A stretch of 42,669 nt of DNA, taken from Lingula anatina (Eukaryota > Brachiopoda > Lingulata > Lingulida > Lingulidae). This document shows positions 1 through 12,271 of this stretch, piece by piece. The notes under the pieces are model-generated. The model was given only the letters and a program-made list of their open reading frames with translations. It had not been told where the DNA came from and did not search any database. The stretch is taken from the NCBI RefSeq assembly GCF_001039355.2, contig NW_019774624.1, positions 1,439,171 through 1,481,839 on the forward strand, written 5' to 3'. How positions within the stretch are numbered: position 1 is the first letter of the stretch; each line of letters begins with the position of its first letter. Both the position numbers and the translations under genes were made by a program.

Positions 1-68
1 TTTAACAACTGCTCTTATTTTCTCTTTCACATACACATAAACCCACTCAAACACCCACACATCTACAT

Positions 69-69
<1 letters not shown>

Positions 70-115
<46 letters not shown>
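70..115. repeat. (CA)n microsatellite in RSF1 intron 9
   Basis: About 22 uninterrupted CA units lie a few bases inside the intron that follows RSF1 exon 9 (donor GTAAGT at 132-127 on the minus strand). Confidence 0.95.
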
Positions 116-117
<2 letters not shown>

Positions 118-132
118 TGTACACACACTTAC

Positions 133-3100
133 TTCTCCTAGCTGCAGCCCTTCTGGCATTCCTTCCATGCGGGACATAATTCTCATCGTCCGTCTCGTCC
201 ATGGAGAACTCATGATCTGACTGGTCAAACTTGAGTTCCTCATCACTGGATGGGTCGTGTTGCCTGTCAAGCTGCTCGAAGTAACTGTCCAACCACTCAT
301 CATCGCTGGTGTCATATTCAGCATGGTGACCCTTGGATTTCTTATTCTGAAAGTAGATAGTCCATTGTTGTCATTATTTTATACTTAGTGTGTGATCTTT
401 AAAATTTACATTAAAACCGAGTAAAAAATGAGAAACATACTGCAAAAAAAGAAACATCAAATTCATTTTTGAATACTCTAATACTAAAGAAACAGCTAAC
501 ATAGAAATGAATATCATTTGAAATAAATTTCCTATTAATTTTTCATCTGTCAATGATTCTTTATGTTTCTGTATTACCTGGACACCATATGTGGGCACTC
601 CTATTAATTAGAAGACAATCCTTACTATTCAAATAAGATGAAAAAATAAAACATCAGCAAAGCACCGAAGAGCATGGGGACATTATTTAAGCCTAACCGA
701 AAGACAGACATAAAAGCTAAATGTGTATTCCTTTACATTCATTTTTCCATATTCTTACCCCTTTTTTGTTCTTTCCCTTGGACTTCTTTTTGAGCCACAC
801 ATTTTCCTCATCACTGTCTTTAGCTTCCTAATATTTTTCAAAATGAAAATTCATAAAAATCTTAATAAAAGTATAGAATTACTTAGCTAATGATTTTATA
901 AATTTAATTCAACAAGTTACCCGTTAATATCTGAATCTAATAGATGTCAACAAAATTTTCAATACCAATTGAAAAGGCCTTCACAGGAAATTGGAACCTA
1001 AAGAAATAATTCATACTTTTTCCATTATCAAAGACTTGATACATTTGCACATATATCACAAGTGGAGGTGGTATAAATAAACTATGAAATATCATACCAT
1101 AAGATAAGACATGTTGCAAATGTTGAAGGCCCAGGTTTGGTAAAAATTCAATTGAACAGACTTTAGAACGAGTCCAGATACATTTCCCCTTTGATCAATT
1201 TTAATTTTTAGTTTTATTCACTCTTACCATCATTGCCTTTCTCTTCTTTTCCTTTTCTCTTTCATCAGCTTCTTTGATCTCCCTCTCCATTTTCTTCCTT
1301 TCTTCCATCTCCTTCTCCTTCTTTAGGGTGATTTTGGTAATTCTGGCCGACCTTCTGACCTACATGTAGAATAATTATGTAAAAATTTAAAGCTCCTCAC
1401 ATTTTAAATGAATTTTCTATTTCAAGATTGATCATTTTCAAAACTTGACTAACACGCAAGTCTAGCACTTTTAAAAACCAAACCTTTGATTCAACTTTTT
1501 ATCACTATTACTGACAACACTGGGGGGAAGGGGGGGTGCAATTTATTGATATTGCTTAAATACTTTGTGCAATTACTGTAAATGTGTACAAGCTATGTAA
1601 TACCTTACACTTACTAATGTTGGCATACTTAATTTTACCCAAATCTTTAACATATACATATTTGGCAAAATAATACAACATATTTCATGGTCTTTCTCCA
1701 AATTCATCATTTCTGTTAAAATTCTGAAATATAAAAATTGCTTTTTTATTACAAAATGTGGGGAGTACATCATGGGGGCTTAATCTGATGTAATAAAGGT
1801 CAAGAAAAATTTTCTTTAAAAAAATTCAAACCAGCACAGCATGTCATATCAAATTAAGTATATTTTCTTTGACAATGTGCCAAACTATTTGAAAAAAAAA
1901 AAAAACCCTACCTGGGACAAAGGAATATTATCATCGCTTTCATCACCATCTTTCTGTTCTTTCTTCTTTCTCCCTTTTTTCCCCTTGGCTTTTGCTGGCG
2001 TACTCTCTTCATCATCTCCCTTCTCTTTACTTCCATTGTTAGCATTCTCAGTCAAATTATTGGCATTTTTCTCAGTCTGACTAGGAGATTTAGATCTGCT
2101 TTTGCTTTTACTTTTCCCCTTGGGCCTTCCTCGACCTTTTCTTTTTGCTTTCCTGCCTCTTTTGACAGGAGATTTTGGTTTGGACGAATCGTCTTGAACT
2201 TCGTCAGTCTCTTTTGGTTGGTCTCCATTTTCTTCAGCATCCTGTACAGAAATGTCTTTCTCTACATTCTTTTCAACTTCTTTTTCCAAAGAGATAGCAT
2301 CTTTTTCTATTTCTGAATTAGTAGAGACAGATCTGTTGTTTTCTGTATTTTCTTTGTCCTCTGTTGCCTGATTGGAGTCTTTATTCGTGTCTTTAGGATC
2401 CAGAGACATTGTATTTTCAGGTTCATCAACTATTTCTTTACTGACATCTGAATCAGCTTTCTCACTGCATTCCTCTTTTTCTGAAATATCTGTCACTAAA
2501 TTTTTGTCCGTCTCTGACGTCTGGTCCCTTCTTTCTTGAGTAGCAGGCAGAGATCTTTCAACATTTTTATCTACATTTGTTTCTTTGTTTGCATCACTCT
2601 TTTGTTCAACAGTTTGTGCTATGTTTTGTGTTTCAGCAGAGGAGTCCTCTTTAGTTTCTTTATCATCGGCAACTTCAACTTTTTCTCCATCAGAAGGTGT
2701 ATCATCTCTTCCCTCTTCTTCAACTTCTTCCTCCGTCTTTTCTTGTTTCACAGAAACTAGATTTTTGTTGTCCTCCTTTTTCACATCAGTTTTATCGTCT
2801 TTCGTGGATTTTAAATTTTTACTGTTCTCTTCCTCTATATTTACCTCATTTACTTTTTCTTTTGCATCCAGTTCTTTTTCCTTCTCTAATTTCACTTCAC
2901 CTTTTTCTTCTTTTAATGACAACAAACTTTTGTCACCTTCTCCTTCTTCCTTCATTTCAATTGTTTCTTCTTTTACAGACAAATCTTTTTCTTCTTTAAC
3001 TTTGACAGTCTTTTCACCTTTGACTGCACTGAGATCTTCTTCCTTCTTCTCTTCTGTAACTTTCACTGTGAACTCCTTTTCAGCACCACTTTCTTCGTCT

Positions 3101-3953
3101 TTTTTCACCTTTATGTCTTTTATCCCCTCCACCTGACTTGAACACACTTCTTTCCTTTCCACATCCAGGTGAACATCCTGGTGAACATCCTCGTGTACTT
3201 CCTGGTCTCCATCCTGGTCTTCCATCTCTTCATCTTCATCAGCCCTGTCTTGATTTACTTCCATATCTGCTTCTTCAGTTTTGATTTCAGCTTCAAGAAA
3301 AGACAGAAAATGAAAAATTGAAACAAATGCTGGCAAACTAATTTAGAAATATTGGTTAAATATTAAATATTAAAACTTGGTTAAAACTTAAATAACTGCG
3401 GCTTGGGAATCAACAGAGTCTAAATCCTATCAGGTAGAGAAAAGATCCATAAGAGGAACTGGTGTAATTTTAAGATGAAATTCATGTCGGGATCAGTCAA
3501 TTCTTTGGCTGTTTAAACCTGTTTGGTGGCCCTTTTTAAAAGTCTTTACATGTGGTTTTGATACTGAAAATCATTGGTGCAGTTTCACTTCACTTCACCC
3601 TCTTCTTCTATCATTAAAGTTATCACAAAAATGAGTCTCAATTAATGTTTTGTTATCAGCCACACATCTTTGTCTATAACTTTACTATGACACTGACCAG
3701 GGCTTTCAACGCTCGGAGTCGTAGATCTACTTTCGCTTTCCATTTCCCCAGGTTTTTCTGCAGCCTCGGCAAGCCTCGTTATAAGACTCTCAAGGTCCTC
3801 TTTGCTCTGACACACAAGTCTCCATGATGATTCAAGGTCAGGGTCTTCTTGAAACAGGCGCAGGTTGAGATCTTTGTCCTACAGAAGAGGAATTTGATAT
3901 AAAAGTGATGAAATAAATTCAAATTTGGCAAAAGTTCAACATGCCAATCTCTT

Positions 3954-3987
<34 letters not shown>

Positions 3988-4911
3988 ATAAATGATCACT
4001 TCAGGGATGAGACTGCCATTTAGTGAGAAAGTCAAAAAATATGGCGTGGAGTCCAGGGGGTGGCTTAGGCTTATGATATTTTTTGGCTCCCATAAAGAAA
4101 TCTGGAAATCTGCCGACAGTCGGAAAAATCTCATCCTTGTAACTTACCAGGAGGTACCAGTATGCCGTATGTTGGAAATCTGCCGACAGTCGGAAAAATC
4201 TCATCCTTGTAACTTACCAGGAGGTACCAGTATGCCGTATGTTGGAAATCTGCCGACAGTCGGAAAAAATCTCATCCTTGTAACTTACCAGGAGCTACCA
4301 GTATGCCGTATGTTGGAAATCTGCCGACAGTCGGAAAAATCTCATCCTTGTAACTTACCAGGAGGTACCAGTATGCCTTCCCATTCCTGTCCTTGCCAGT
4401 GGGAAGATCCCTCAGTTCTTGGGTTTGCATGGCATTCACCTTCTCCTTGAACTTCACATGCTTGTCAAACTGAGACTCCATCAGATTCTGTAATTATTTT
4501 TTATATAACAAAACTGAGTTTTTTTTAAAACTTATTCTTTCTTATATTTACAGTATGATTAACATGATGTATATAAAAAAATAAAATAAAGAAAATTGTG
4601 ACACTATCTCTCTCTCTCTCTCTCTTTCTCACACACGCACACACACTTTTCTTAAAATGCAGTATAGTTTCAAATCAATTACTTGCCTTCAGTATTCTGA
4701 CTTTGGTTTCAACTTTGCATTTTCTGAATCCAGACTGGTCCACCTCCCAGCCATCAACCTCTGAGTATGAGTAACAAAACTGAAATAAACCAATACAAAA
4801 ATTATTGTATTTTATCAATTTTTTAAAATTAAAAATAATCAGATCATCTTCATTTATAATGGCCACTGAGTAACCACAGAGTTTGATGTAAAATTGTGAG
4901 AACTGCATACC

Positions 4912-4952
<41 letters not shown>

Positions 4953-6262
4953 TCATTTATCTATTTATGTCTGCAACTAAAAGTTGGATTGTACTACAAA
5001 AGAGTGATAAAAGTAACTGAACACTTTATGGCATAAAAAACATTAATATTTTTTACGATTAAAAAAATATATCAATCTGTTTCTTATATTAGTTCAATAA
5101 CATAAAAGAAGAATTCATTTATTTAAACATTAAATGAATCAATTTCTTTAAAATAGTTTAAAGGAATGAAGTTTATACATGAAAATTTCTGACAAGATCA
5201 TTTCCTAGCTACCAGCATTACTTGGGTTAAAATTTTCAACTCCCTTGGCTGTCATGTAGTCAGTAAAACGTAATTAACTTTTACAGTTGGTTTTCTATTT
5301 ACCTTTGCCAATTTTTTCTCCCATTTATTTTTCTGCATGCTCTTCTCTATCTTCCTCAGCAGGGGGAAGATCAGGTCCATTAATCTGGTGGGGACTGCAA
5401 AGGGAACAGGTAAATATAAAAGGTATAATATAAACAAAGTGTGAAACCTGGGGTTCGATAACTCAGTAATGGGGAGAGGGGGGCCATAGAACCCGGGGGG
5501 GGGGGGGGGGGGTGACATCTCATAACAAACCAAGAGGTCCAACACACACACACATGTACAATCATATAAACACATGTGCACGCACATGCACACACACACA
5601 AACAAACCAATTTGCACTCACAAAAATTGCACTTAAGTTCTGCTGTTATATACAAACACTATGAACTAGGCAGAGTCAAATGAGTGGTTTCAAATTTCAC
5701 ATGCTACTACACTCTTCTTTAACGCTAGAGTGATTTCTGTATGGGTGCCTCCTTGGAATGCAATAGTTGAGTTTTAAAACACTAATTCGTATGACTTTCA
5801 ATGGAATCAAATTTTGAACGATGTAATGCTAAACACAGTGAACGATTTACACTTAAATTCGAGGTGCACCATTCACCATTAATATTAGGGAAATCGGGCG
5901 GCAATAATAAAAGAAATGCACCAAAAATACACGAAATGTTTATATCGAGAAGAAGTCTATACAAATAAATGGATGTCACTGAACGTGTGTTTTGTAAAAC
6001 ATTTGCGATCGAAGATTGGAGTCATTATTTGTTAAAATCCTTTGTGTCAACCCCACGTTAGAAAACGAGGTCAAGCTAAATCCCTTGTTTACATTGCATG
6101 TTTTTCCTTACCCGTCCTAGTTTCTTCCAGATCCCGCTGCAGATCTGCGAATGATACATGAGGTAAATTCAGCAATTCACCATAGCGATTAAGAAAAGAG
6201 CAAATGACTGCAAAATTTGGGTCTGAATGAAAATCACTGGATGCAGCGACAGCTGCCGCCAT
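133..6262 (-). CDS. RSF1: Remodeling and spacing factor 1, N-terminal part (partial)
   Basis: RSF1 is the histone-binding partner of the ISWI ATPase SNF2H in the RSF nucleosome-spacing complex in the nucleus. Nine exons on the minus strand: 6262-6112, 5394-5303, 4779-4687, 4487-4359, 3878-3698, 3290-1912, 1359-1228, 827-759 and 346-133. All phases close, giving 813 codons. The start MAAAVAAS has a good AAGATGG context; an in-frame ATG lies 18 bases upstream. Exons 1-5 follow human RSF1 segment by segment: DPNFAVICSFLNRYGELLNLP, a VPTRLMDL...LLRKIEKS block, ESQFDKHVKFKEKV, GKDRNGKAYWYLL then DKDLNLRLFQEDPD. Exon 6 is one 459-codon Lys/Glu-rich low-complexity exon ending in basic GRPKGKSKSKS-type clusters. 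Exon 9 is acidic and ends in NARRAAARR. The PHD finger expected for the family is not in the window and should lie to the left, since exon 9 ends in phase 1 at a GTAAGT donor. Intron 3 has a GC donor. Confidence 0.9.
3992..4102 (+). repeat. Dispersed repeat, copy 1 (RSF1 intron 4)
   Basis: The stretch beginning near the GGGATGAGACTGCCATTTAG motif and containing GGTGGCTTAGGC and ATGATATTTTTTGGC reappears, diverged and in the opposite orientation, at about 33240-33362 inside CDC16. This marks it as a mobile or dispersed element. No terminal repeats were identified. It directly abuts the splice-site minisatellite at 4103-4377, and a (CT)n tract at about 3952-3987 precedes it. Confidence 0.7.
4103..4377 (-). 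repeat. 70-bp minisatellite spanning the RSF1 exon 4 donor
   Basis: Four near-identical units start at 4103, 4173, 4243 and 4314 (70, 70, 71 and about 64 bases). On the minus strand each unit contains the last about 20 bases of RSF1 exon 4 (coding GKAYWYLL or a variant) followed by GTAAGT and about 44 bases of intron start. The outermost copy (4314-4377) is joined to the real exon 4, so its junction at 4359/4358 is the authentic one. The other three are exact or one-base variants of the same donor lying deeper in the intron. The unit starting at 4243 has an extra A and a G-to-C change. Confidence 0.95.
4913..4952. repeat. (TAA)n microsatellite
   Basis: About 13 consecutive ATA/TAA units lie in RSF1 intron 2. 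The tyrosine-run reading frame across it is an artefact. Confidence 0.9.
5493..5600. repeat. G homopolymer and (CA)n tract, RSF1 intron 1
   Basis: A run of about 20 G at about 5493-5512 is followed by interrupted CA repeats to about 5600. It is intronic, between RSF1 exons 1 and 2. Confidence 0.85.
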
Positions 6263-6738
6263 CTTGATACTTTTAATCAAACCAACTCAGAGTCAGTTTT
6301 TTACCTAGAGCCTTGCTTTCGAAAAAAATAAACGGCAAAATTATTCTTATATCTGTGCCATGAAACATTATCATCGAATTAAATCGAGCTAAAATAATTT
6401 TACACGTGGTTGATAGCATCAAATAAAACGTAAAGCTTTATAACAATTAAGAAAACATATGCTCACAATTAAGTTTATAGCTAAATGATAGCTTTGTACC
6501 AAGTTGACCTTGAACTTGTAAACATTAGATCTTACTCCCCGGTAAAGCCTCGTTTACAGAAAAACCTAAACACGTACAAACAAATGTAAATAAATATCCA
6601 CATTGAGTTTCCACTTCAGTTTTCAGAGTTACATGCTAACCACAGTAAATTGTGCAAGCCGGCAAACAGAACAGGAAACTCTTCAATTTGGCATCCAGAA
6701 GGCGTTTTATTATAAAGAAATAACTGTTTTAATTCACA
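6263..6738. promoter_or_regulatory. Divergent intergenic promoter region RSF1 / EPSTI1-like
   Basis: This is the 476-base gap between the RSF1 start (minus) and the EPSTI1-like start (plus), which are head-to-head. I see no clear TATA box or known motif; a shared or two closely spaced promoters are inferred from geometry only. Confidence 0.45.
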
Positions 6739-9700
6739 ATGAGCAAGACTTTCACAAATAGGGCGTCCACTACCGGTACTCGCCCCACAAATCCAGCAGC
6801 TAGGGGAAGGGGGAGGGGGAGGGGGGTTGGAAGAGGTCAAATGCCACCAAAAAATTCCAGAGAACCGAAACCGAAAATGGACGAACAACAAGAACAGCAA
6901 CCGCAGGATCTGGAACAAAAAGTTGAACAGTGAGTAACAGACAGGGTTAATTTTTCAGTAAAAAAACATGATAAATATAAAATAATGACTCTGTTTTCAA
7001 TTGGTTTTGATACCTTTGTAAAAGTTCCAAAGTATTGAACAATTAACTTTCTCGTTGTTGAACTGGATAAACTTAAATATAAAGAAATGCACACTGTCCA
7101 AAGGTCATATGTCCATGTCTAAATATCCTGTACAATTACTTACATTTTTCAATAAAGACCTAAAATTGATAAAACTCCTCAAATGAAAGTGCATGATGTT
7201 TACTGTAAGTATTTTCTTCTGAAATGTCAGGAGGACTATTAGTACTAGTACGTACAAGTATAGCTGTCTGGATTGGGTCATGCATTGTTATTCCCCTAAT
7301 TATGTCCTGCATTGTTATTCCCCTAATATTAATTGTAACTTCTGTACTCAGTACATCATTACTCCACCAAAGTTATGATATTCCCAATATAAATGCTTTT
7401 CTACATGGTCACCCTCCACACTGATAATATTCTACCGGTACTCCTCTACTTCTGCTGCACCCTTTCTGTTATACTTCTCTCATTACAGTCGCGGTGGTTA
7501 CTCCGTGATATCTCCTAATGAGAAGAAGAGACAGGAAGTAACAAAACGTAAGTTCTGTGTCTGTGGTACTGGTACATGTTTTTTGTAAGTTCTTTAATGT
7601 ACTTGACTGCCACGTGGTCCAAGTGGTCCTTTTGCACACGTCAAAGTCATTTTTATATATGCAGATTTAACCATGCATGCTGTCACTCCAAACACAAACA
7701 AAAACCGACTGAAACCTAAATCATGGAACACCAAATAAATTATTTCTCTTTGTGTAAGAGTTAAGATACTTGCAGTGCATTGTAAATCAGTATTCTATGA
7801 CTTTTTTTATTGATAGAGGCTGCCAAGGAAACAGAAGCTTATGAGAAGCACAAACAACAGTCAAAACCAACTTATGTGTCTTATGTTGGAACAGTAGGTA
7901 AGGGGGAATCCATTTCAGTCACAGTCTCCCTCTGCTATATTAATGACCAGTAAGAGCCTAAAGATTAAGAGGTGTACTTGTCAAAAAAATGAGAGATTTT
8001 TTACCTTGTCTTACCTCAACTTGGCCTATGGATGCAAGGTGGTCTCATTAGTCTCCCAAATGCTCTCTCTTTGTCTGTCATTTATCATCTATTGCTTTGA
8101 GGTTTGTGAGTGTATGGAAACGATCAAAACAACTGCAACTTCCAGTTGCAATTTATTACTTTGTGTTCACTGAAAAAGAGTTGTGAAAGGGTCACACTAC
8201 TTGGTAAATTTTATTTGTATTTTTCCATTTTCTATAGATTTTTAACTCCAGGCTAGTTCTTTTAAATCTACGCTAGTTAGTATGATAATGATATAATTAT
8301 ATAACAATAGTTTTACAGAACAAATTTTCAGAATACCTTAAAGCCAGTAGTTCAGAATCACTTAATTATTTTATATTTAATATCATATTATTCTAGGAGG
8401 GGGTTCAGTAAGTGAAGATGAGGTTAGAAAGAAAGCACAAACACAACAACGTCAGGCAAAGTATAACCGTTTGGTAAGAGCAAATGTTTGATTATAATGC
8501 TTAATGTCAATTGAAACAAAGTTTTTTTTTTAAACAGATTGTGAAAATAATGGGATTATAATAAATGAAAAATGACTGTGAAATGAGATAAATGATGTGA
8601 AACTAATTATTTGCCTTAACATGTGGAAATTTAAACCCAAAGATCATGTTTATACAAAATAATTGGAAAACTTTTGTTTAATGAAAATCACGTAGCAAAA
8701 GAGTCAGCAATGGAGAGATGAGAAAAGACAGAGAGAAGAAGCTGAGTTTGAAAAGAAGAAAACTGAACAGAGGAGGAAGGTGAGTCACAACCAGTCACAA
8801 TTCAGTTATAAGCCATTTGCTCAACTAAAGCAATACTGTGTTTTCACTGCATGTTCAAAATGTTTGTTAAACTACCACTGACATCATTGCACAGTGTTAC
8901 TTTGAAAAATGAACTGGTTTACATAAGTCATGCTTGTGTCGGTGAAATTTTACCTTAACCTATACACATGTACAAGTGTTATTTCAGGATACCAGTCCAT
9001 AATAACCAACCATAACCTATTTTTGACATTGATTATTGTTATTTTTAGGCTGAAGAGAAGGAGAGGAAAGATGCTGAGAGGGGAAAGGGGCTGAGAGAGG
9101 AACATAGAAGGTAAGGGGATCTTTACAACATTGATTAGGTTACTGATTCATTATAACATGGGCTAGGTTACTGATTGGTAGACACTGCAAAGTATCAGGA
9201 CAAAATCAGTAGATGTTATGTTATTATAAGTAATACTAGAGCAGTTATGGAAGGTTGATCATAGACCATAGATGTGTAAACAGTGCCAAGTATCACAAAC
9301 ATTGTTTTTTTTTTTTTTTACAAAAAAATAGAAAATTTTTTTGTTGCTGAAAATGTTTTGAAGATAGTGACAGCAAAAGAAAAATAATGAAAAAGGAACT
9401 GAAAATCCAATTTTTATAGTTTATGCATCCAAGAAGGATATTTTATGCCAGAACTATATCGAAATTGCTAAATCTATATATATATTTTCACTATTTTTAA
9501 TTTTAGACATAATTTAGCATTTTTTGAGAAGAAATTTGAGGCTCAGCAACAAACTCAGCAGCCAGAACCACAGAGAGAGAAAATGCAGCAAAAGGCACCA
9601 CCAGAAACTCGACCAAAGTCAAAACCCAAAAGTTCAATAAAATCAGTCACTGAATCTTTAAATGCTGCAACCTTACATTCATCCCCTCATGCACACCATG

Positions 9701-9924
9701 GCAGTGGCAATAATGATACTGTGGCTCCATCTATTGAGGAAAACTTGTACCATGAAGAAGACTATGAAGATGAGGCTGCTGGTTATTATAATGACTGTCA
9801 TGAAGAAAGCTCTGAACTTGACCAACTATGGGCTCTGTTTCCTAATCATGAAAGGAGCTATCTTGAAGAACTTCTGGAAGACACTGGGTCTATTGAAGCT
9901 GTGGCAGCCATCTTGGCAGGATGA
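6739..9924 (+). CDS. EPSTI1: Epithelial-stromal interaction protein 1-like, with C-terminal CUE-like segment
   Basis: Seven exons: 6739-6929, 7489-7547, 7817-7897, 8397-8473, 8696-8779, 9049-9110 and 9507-9924. Phases close to give 323 aa. The N-terminus is disordered with an RGRGRGRGVGRG stretch (residues 22-33). The GYSVISPNEKKRQEV block and the following GGGSVSEDEVRKKAQTQQ block correspond to AYTLIAPNINRRNEI and LGGSQSETEVRQKQQLQ of human EPSTI1. A charged coiled-coil region then leads into HRRHNLAFFEKKFE. The last exon has a Gln/Pro-rich linker, an acidic Tyr-rich patch and, at the C-terminus, ELDQLWALFPNHERSYLEEL followed by a second helix ending AAILAG, which fits a ubiquitin-binding CUE domain (LFP motif, terminal di-hydrophobic). 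Human EPSTI1 is an interferon-responsive protein of poorly defined function. A second in-frame ATG is at residue 35. The family call rests on the central blocks; the CUE call is inference. Confidence 0.75.
7279..7327 (+). repeat. Short tandem duplication, about 26 bp, in EPSTI1-like intron 1
   Basis: GCATTGTTATTCCCCTAAT occurs twice about 26 bases apart. It is a local duplication with no known role. Confidence 0.75.
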
Positions 9925-10139
9925 TCGGATTGGGATGGATTTTTTTTTTGTCTTTTTTTATCTTTTCATAATACAAAGACATTTCCAGAAAAGACTGTGC
10001 TGTTATAATAATTATTTTTTTAATTGTTTCTTTTTGTTTTAAGTAAAACGTTGCATACATATGATATATTGACTGTGATATTTATTTTTTTATTTCTATT
10101 TTTTTATTTTTTGTTTTTTTGTTTTTTGCAAATATCATG

Positions 10140-10145
10140 AATAAA
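10140..10145 (+). terminator. Polyadenylation signal AATAAA
   Basis: AATAAA lies about 215 bases after the EPSTI1-like stop, following a T-rich 3' UTR. It is the first clear signal on this strand. Confidence 0.65.
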
Positions 10146-10268
10146 AGGTGGATGGAATAATATTGCACATCTTTGAGAAGAGTTAATTATTTAATAACGT
10201 TAAAAGATATAATTAATGTGCCATTGTAAGCATTAATACTGTCTGTCCAGAATGTTCCTCCTGTATTA

Positions 10269-10482
10269 GGCTCTATTCCCATAGATTTTAGATCAATCTA
10301 TCCCTGCGGGGAGTCTCACTAGATTACTTTCAGATAATCCAACTTAAATGTCCGTCCCGCCTACTACAAGCTGTAAGGGGATAATTAACTTTCGTGTCCT
10401 CCCGGCTGACAGCTATTTAGCGTGAACCCCCAGGGAGTTAGGTCGATCTAAAGTAGGTCAATCTAATCTATGGAAATGGGGT
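10269..10482. mobile_element. MITE, PIF/Harbinger-like family, copy A
   Basis: Imperfect terminal inverted repeats begin CTCTATTCCCATAGAT on the left and CCCCATTTCCATAGAT read inward from the right. Sub-terminal TTAGATC/GATCTAA motifs and a conserved GGGAGTTAGGTCGATC segment are shared with copies at 30278, 35110 and 36766. It has no coding capacity. A TTA precedes the left end; the right-hand target duplication is not intact (TGA). Confidence 0.8.
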
Positions 10483-10832
10483 GATAGACGGCATGATCTG
10501 AGACCGTGAAAATCTAAAATGGAGCATAACATGGGACAGAAAGCGGTCTTCAGACTTGTCATATTAACCCCTAAACATTTCAGCCATTGTTTTTATAAAG
10601 TTGTCAATTCATGGATGTCTTTGCCTCTGTTAAAAATCAAAATTCATTGTGGAACTAAGTTGTCACACAGGTGGTTATGTGTTTATGTGTATCCAGTGCT
10701 TGGCATTTTGGATGCACCCCCCCCCCCCCCCCCCCCCATGGCACCACCTTCTGTATAATACAAGTGTTATTGCTAGAGTCATTAAGGCATTATCACCAGC
10801 AGCGTGCAGCTATTGACTACTTTTTCCTGGTA

Positions 10833-10957
10833 AAGTCGTGTCGGTAATTCCTTTTAAGAACCAGCAGTTTGTCCCTACCCCTCGTTCGACCCTCCTGTAT
10901 AAGTCGCGTCTATATAATCCCGTATTTATTAAGAACCAGTAACTTGCCCACACACCT
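10833..10957 (+). repeat. Degenerate tandem repeat at the gap edge
   Basis: Two diverged units each carry AAGTCG(T/C)GTC, AATTCC/AATCCC and TTAAGAACCAG elements, spaced roughly 60-70 bases. They lie just left of the unsequenced gap, so a longer array there is possible. Confidence 0.4.
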
Positions 10958-10995
10958 GTGAAAACGCTTCGATAAATCAATTTTGAGAACCCGTA

Positions 10996-11190
10996 NNNNN
11001 NNNNNNNNNNNNNNNNNNNNNNNNNNNNNNNNNNNNNNNNNNNNNNNNNNNNNNNNNNNNNNNNNNNNNNNNNNNNNNNNNNNNNNNNNNNNNNNNNNNN
11101 NNNNNNNNNNNNNNNNNNNNNNNNNNNNNNNNNNNNNNNNNNNNNNNNNNNNNNNNNNNNNNNNNNNNNNNNNNNNNNNNNNNNNNNNNN
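10996..11190. other. Assembly gap (195 N)
   Basis: It is an unbroken run of N. Reading frames that cross it are meaningless. Confidence 1.
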
Positions 11191-12271
11191 CTTCCTCCCC
11201 CAGTTTCAAAGGTACACGGAAACTGATATAATCAAGATGACTTGCAATTTGGAGGTACAAAAGTGAAATATCCGGCTAACATTAATATTGGATTTGGAAC
11301 TTGCAGTAGCACTTTCCCATAATGCTACTTTTCCTACAGGCGCTTCTAGTGTTTTGAAAAGCATAACGGTAGCCTGCGGGTTTTCTCTTTTGTAACGAGG
11401 GTGAATTAGCTCTATTGCCCGTAGAAAGACTGCTATAAAACCACAACCGGAGGGGAGACCTCATTTATTGACAGACTTTTTCAGGGGATAAGGCAATCAA
11501 TACTTTCTCTGCTTCTTGCTGTTTCTTGTCGGAAAATGGCAGGCGTTTCTTCCCACGCGCGTCCATAGAAAACATCGACTTTTGGAACATCGGCGTTTGC
11601 TAAGAAGGAATTTTAAGAGTTCATCTTTAATGTGCTGTGACCTTAAGTGTATATTAAGAAAAGGTGATCGACGGGACAGTTGCCTAGAAAAATCCTTTCG
11701 TAGGCTTAAGGGGGTAGTTGACCGTAAGAAGACGGACTTAATTTAGTATATATCGGATGCAGCATCAGAAACTTGAACTAAAATTTCCATCGGGATTGTT
11801 TTTTGGCTCATCGGTGAATTCGCAGATTTTATTTTACTAGGAATGAAGGATTACAAAACACTTTTGGCAATTGAACTATGGAGGAAAAGGGACTGAAATG
11901 AACGCGCTAGGTTGATGGTCAGAATCCGCGTTTACGCTTCAAAGAGGCGCCAAAAAGACGTAATAATGGAATGATTCTCTCGGTGAAGCACAAAAAGGAT
12001 TTACTTTCCGGTTTACTGTCAATGATTGATTATTACGCTATAATGATATACGAACCAGAAAAACTAGAAACCAGAATGACCGAATTTGTGTAAAAGAAAA
12101 CACAACTACGATTAGAACCGGCAACGATTTGTAAAACCTTGTCAAAACTTGCAATATCCGCGGAGAAGTGGAAAAACGCAATTTAGAAAGGTACAGAAGG
12201 ACATTTTTCCGGTAGATTTTCGGATAAAGGCCAATTTTTTGCTCTTGACGTTACAGAAGACATAAATTGCA

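Larger units (their letters stand above)
9925..12271. other. Intergenic region EPSTI1-like to nAChR
   Basis: It holds the EPSTI1-like 3' UTR, a PIF/Harbinger-like MITE (10269-10482), a C homopolymer at about 10716-10738, a weak tandem repeat (about 10833-10957), the assembly gap, and from about 11191 a sequence with no recognised gene that probably includes the promoter and 5' UTR of the receptor gene. Short reading frames there show no family resemblance. Confidence 0.6.

Noticed and set aside
2585-3136. A 183-codon Ser/Phe-rich open frame on the plus strand
   Set aside because: It is the exact antisense of the Lys/Glu-rich RSF1 exon 6; GAA/AAG codons read as TTC/CTT on the other strand.
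10910-11260. Open frames across the N run
   Set aside because: They exist only because N codons are read as unknown residues.
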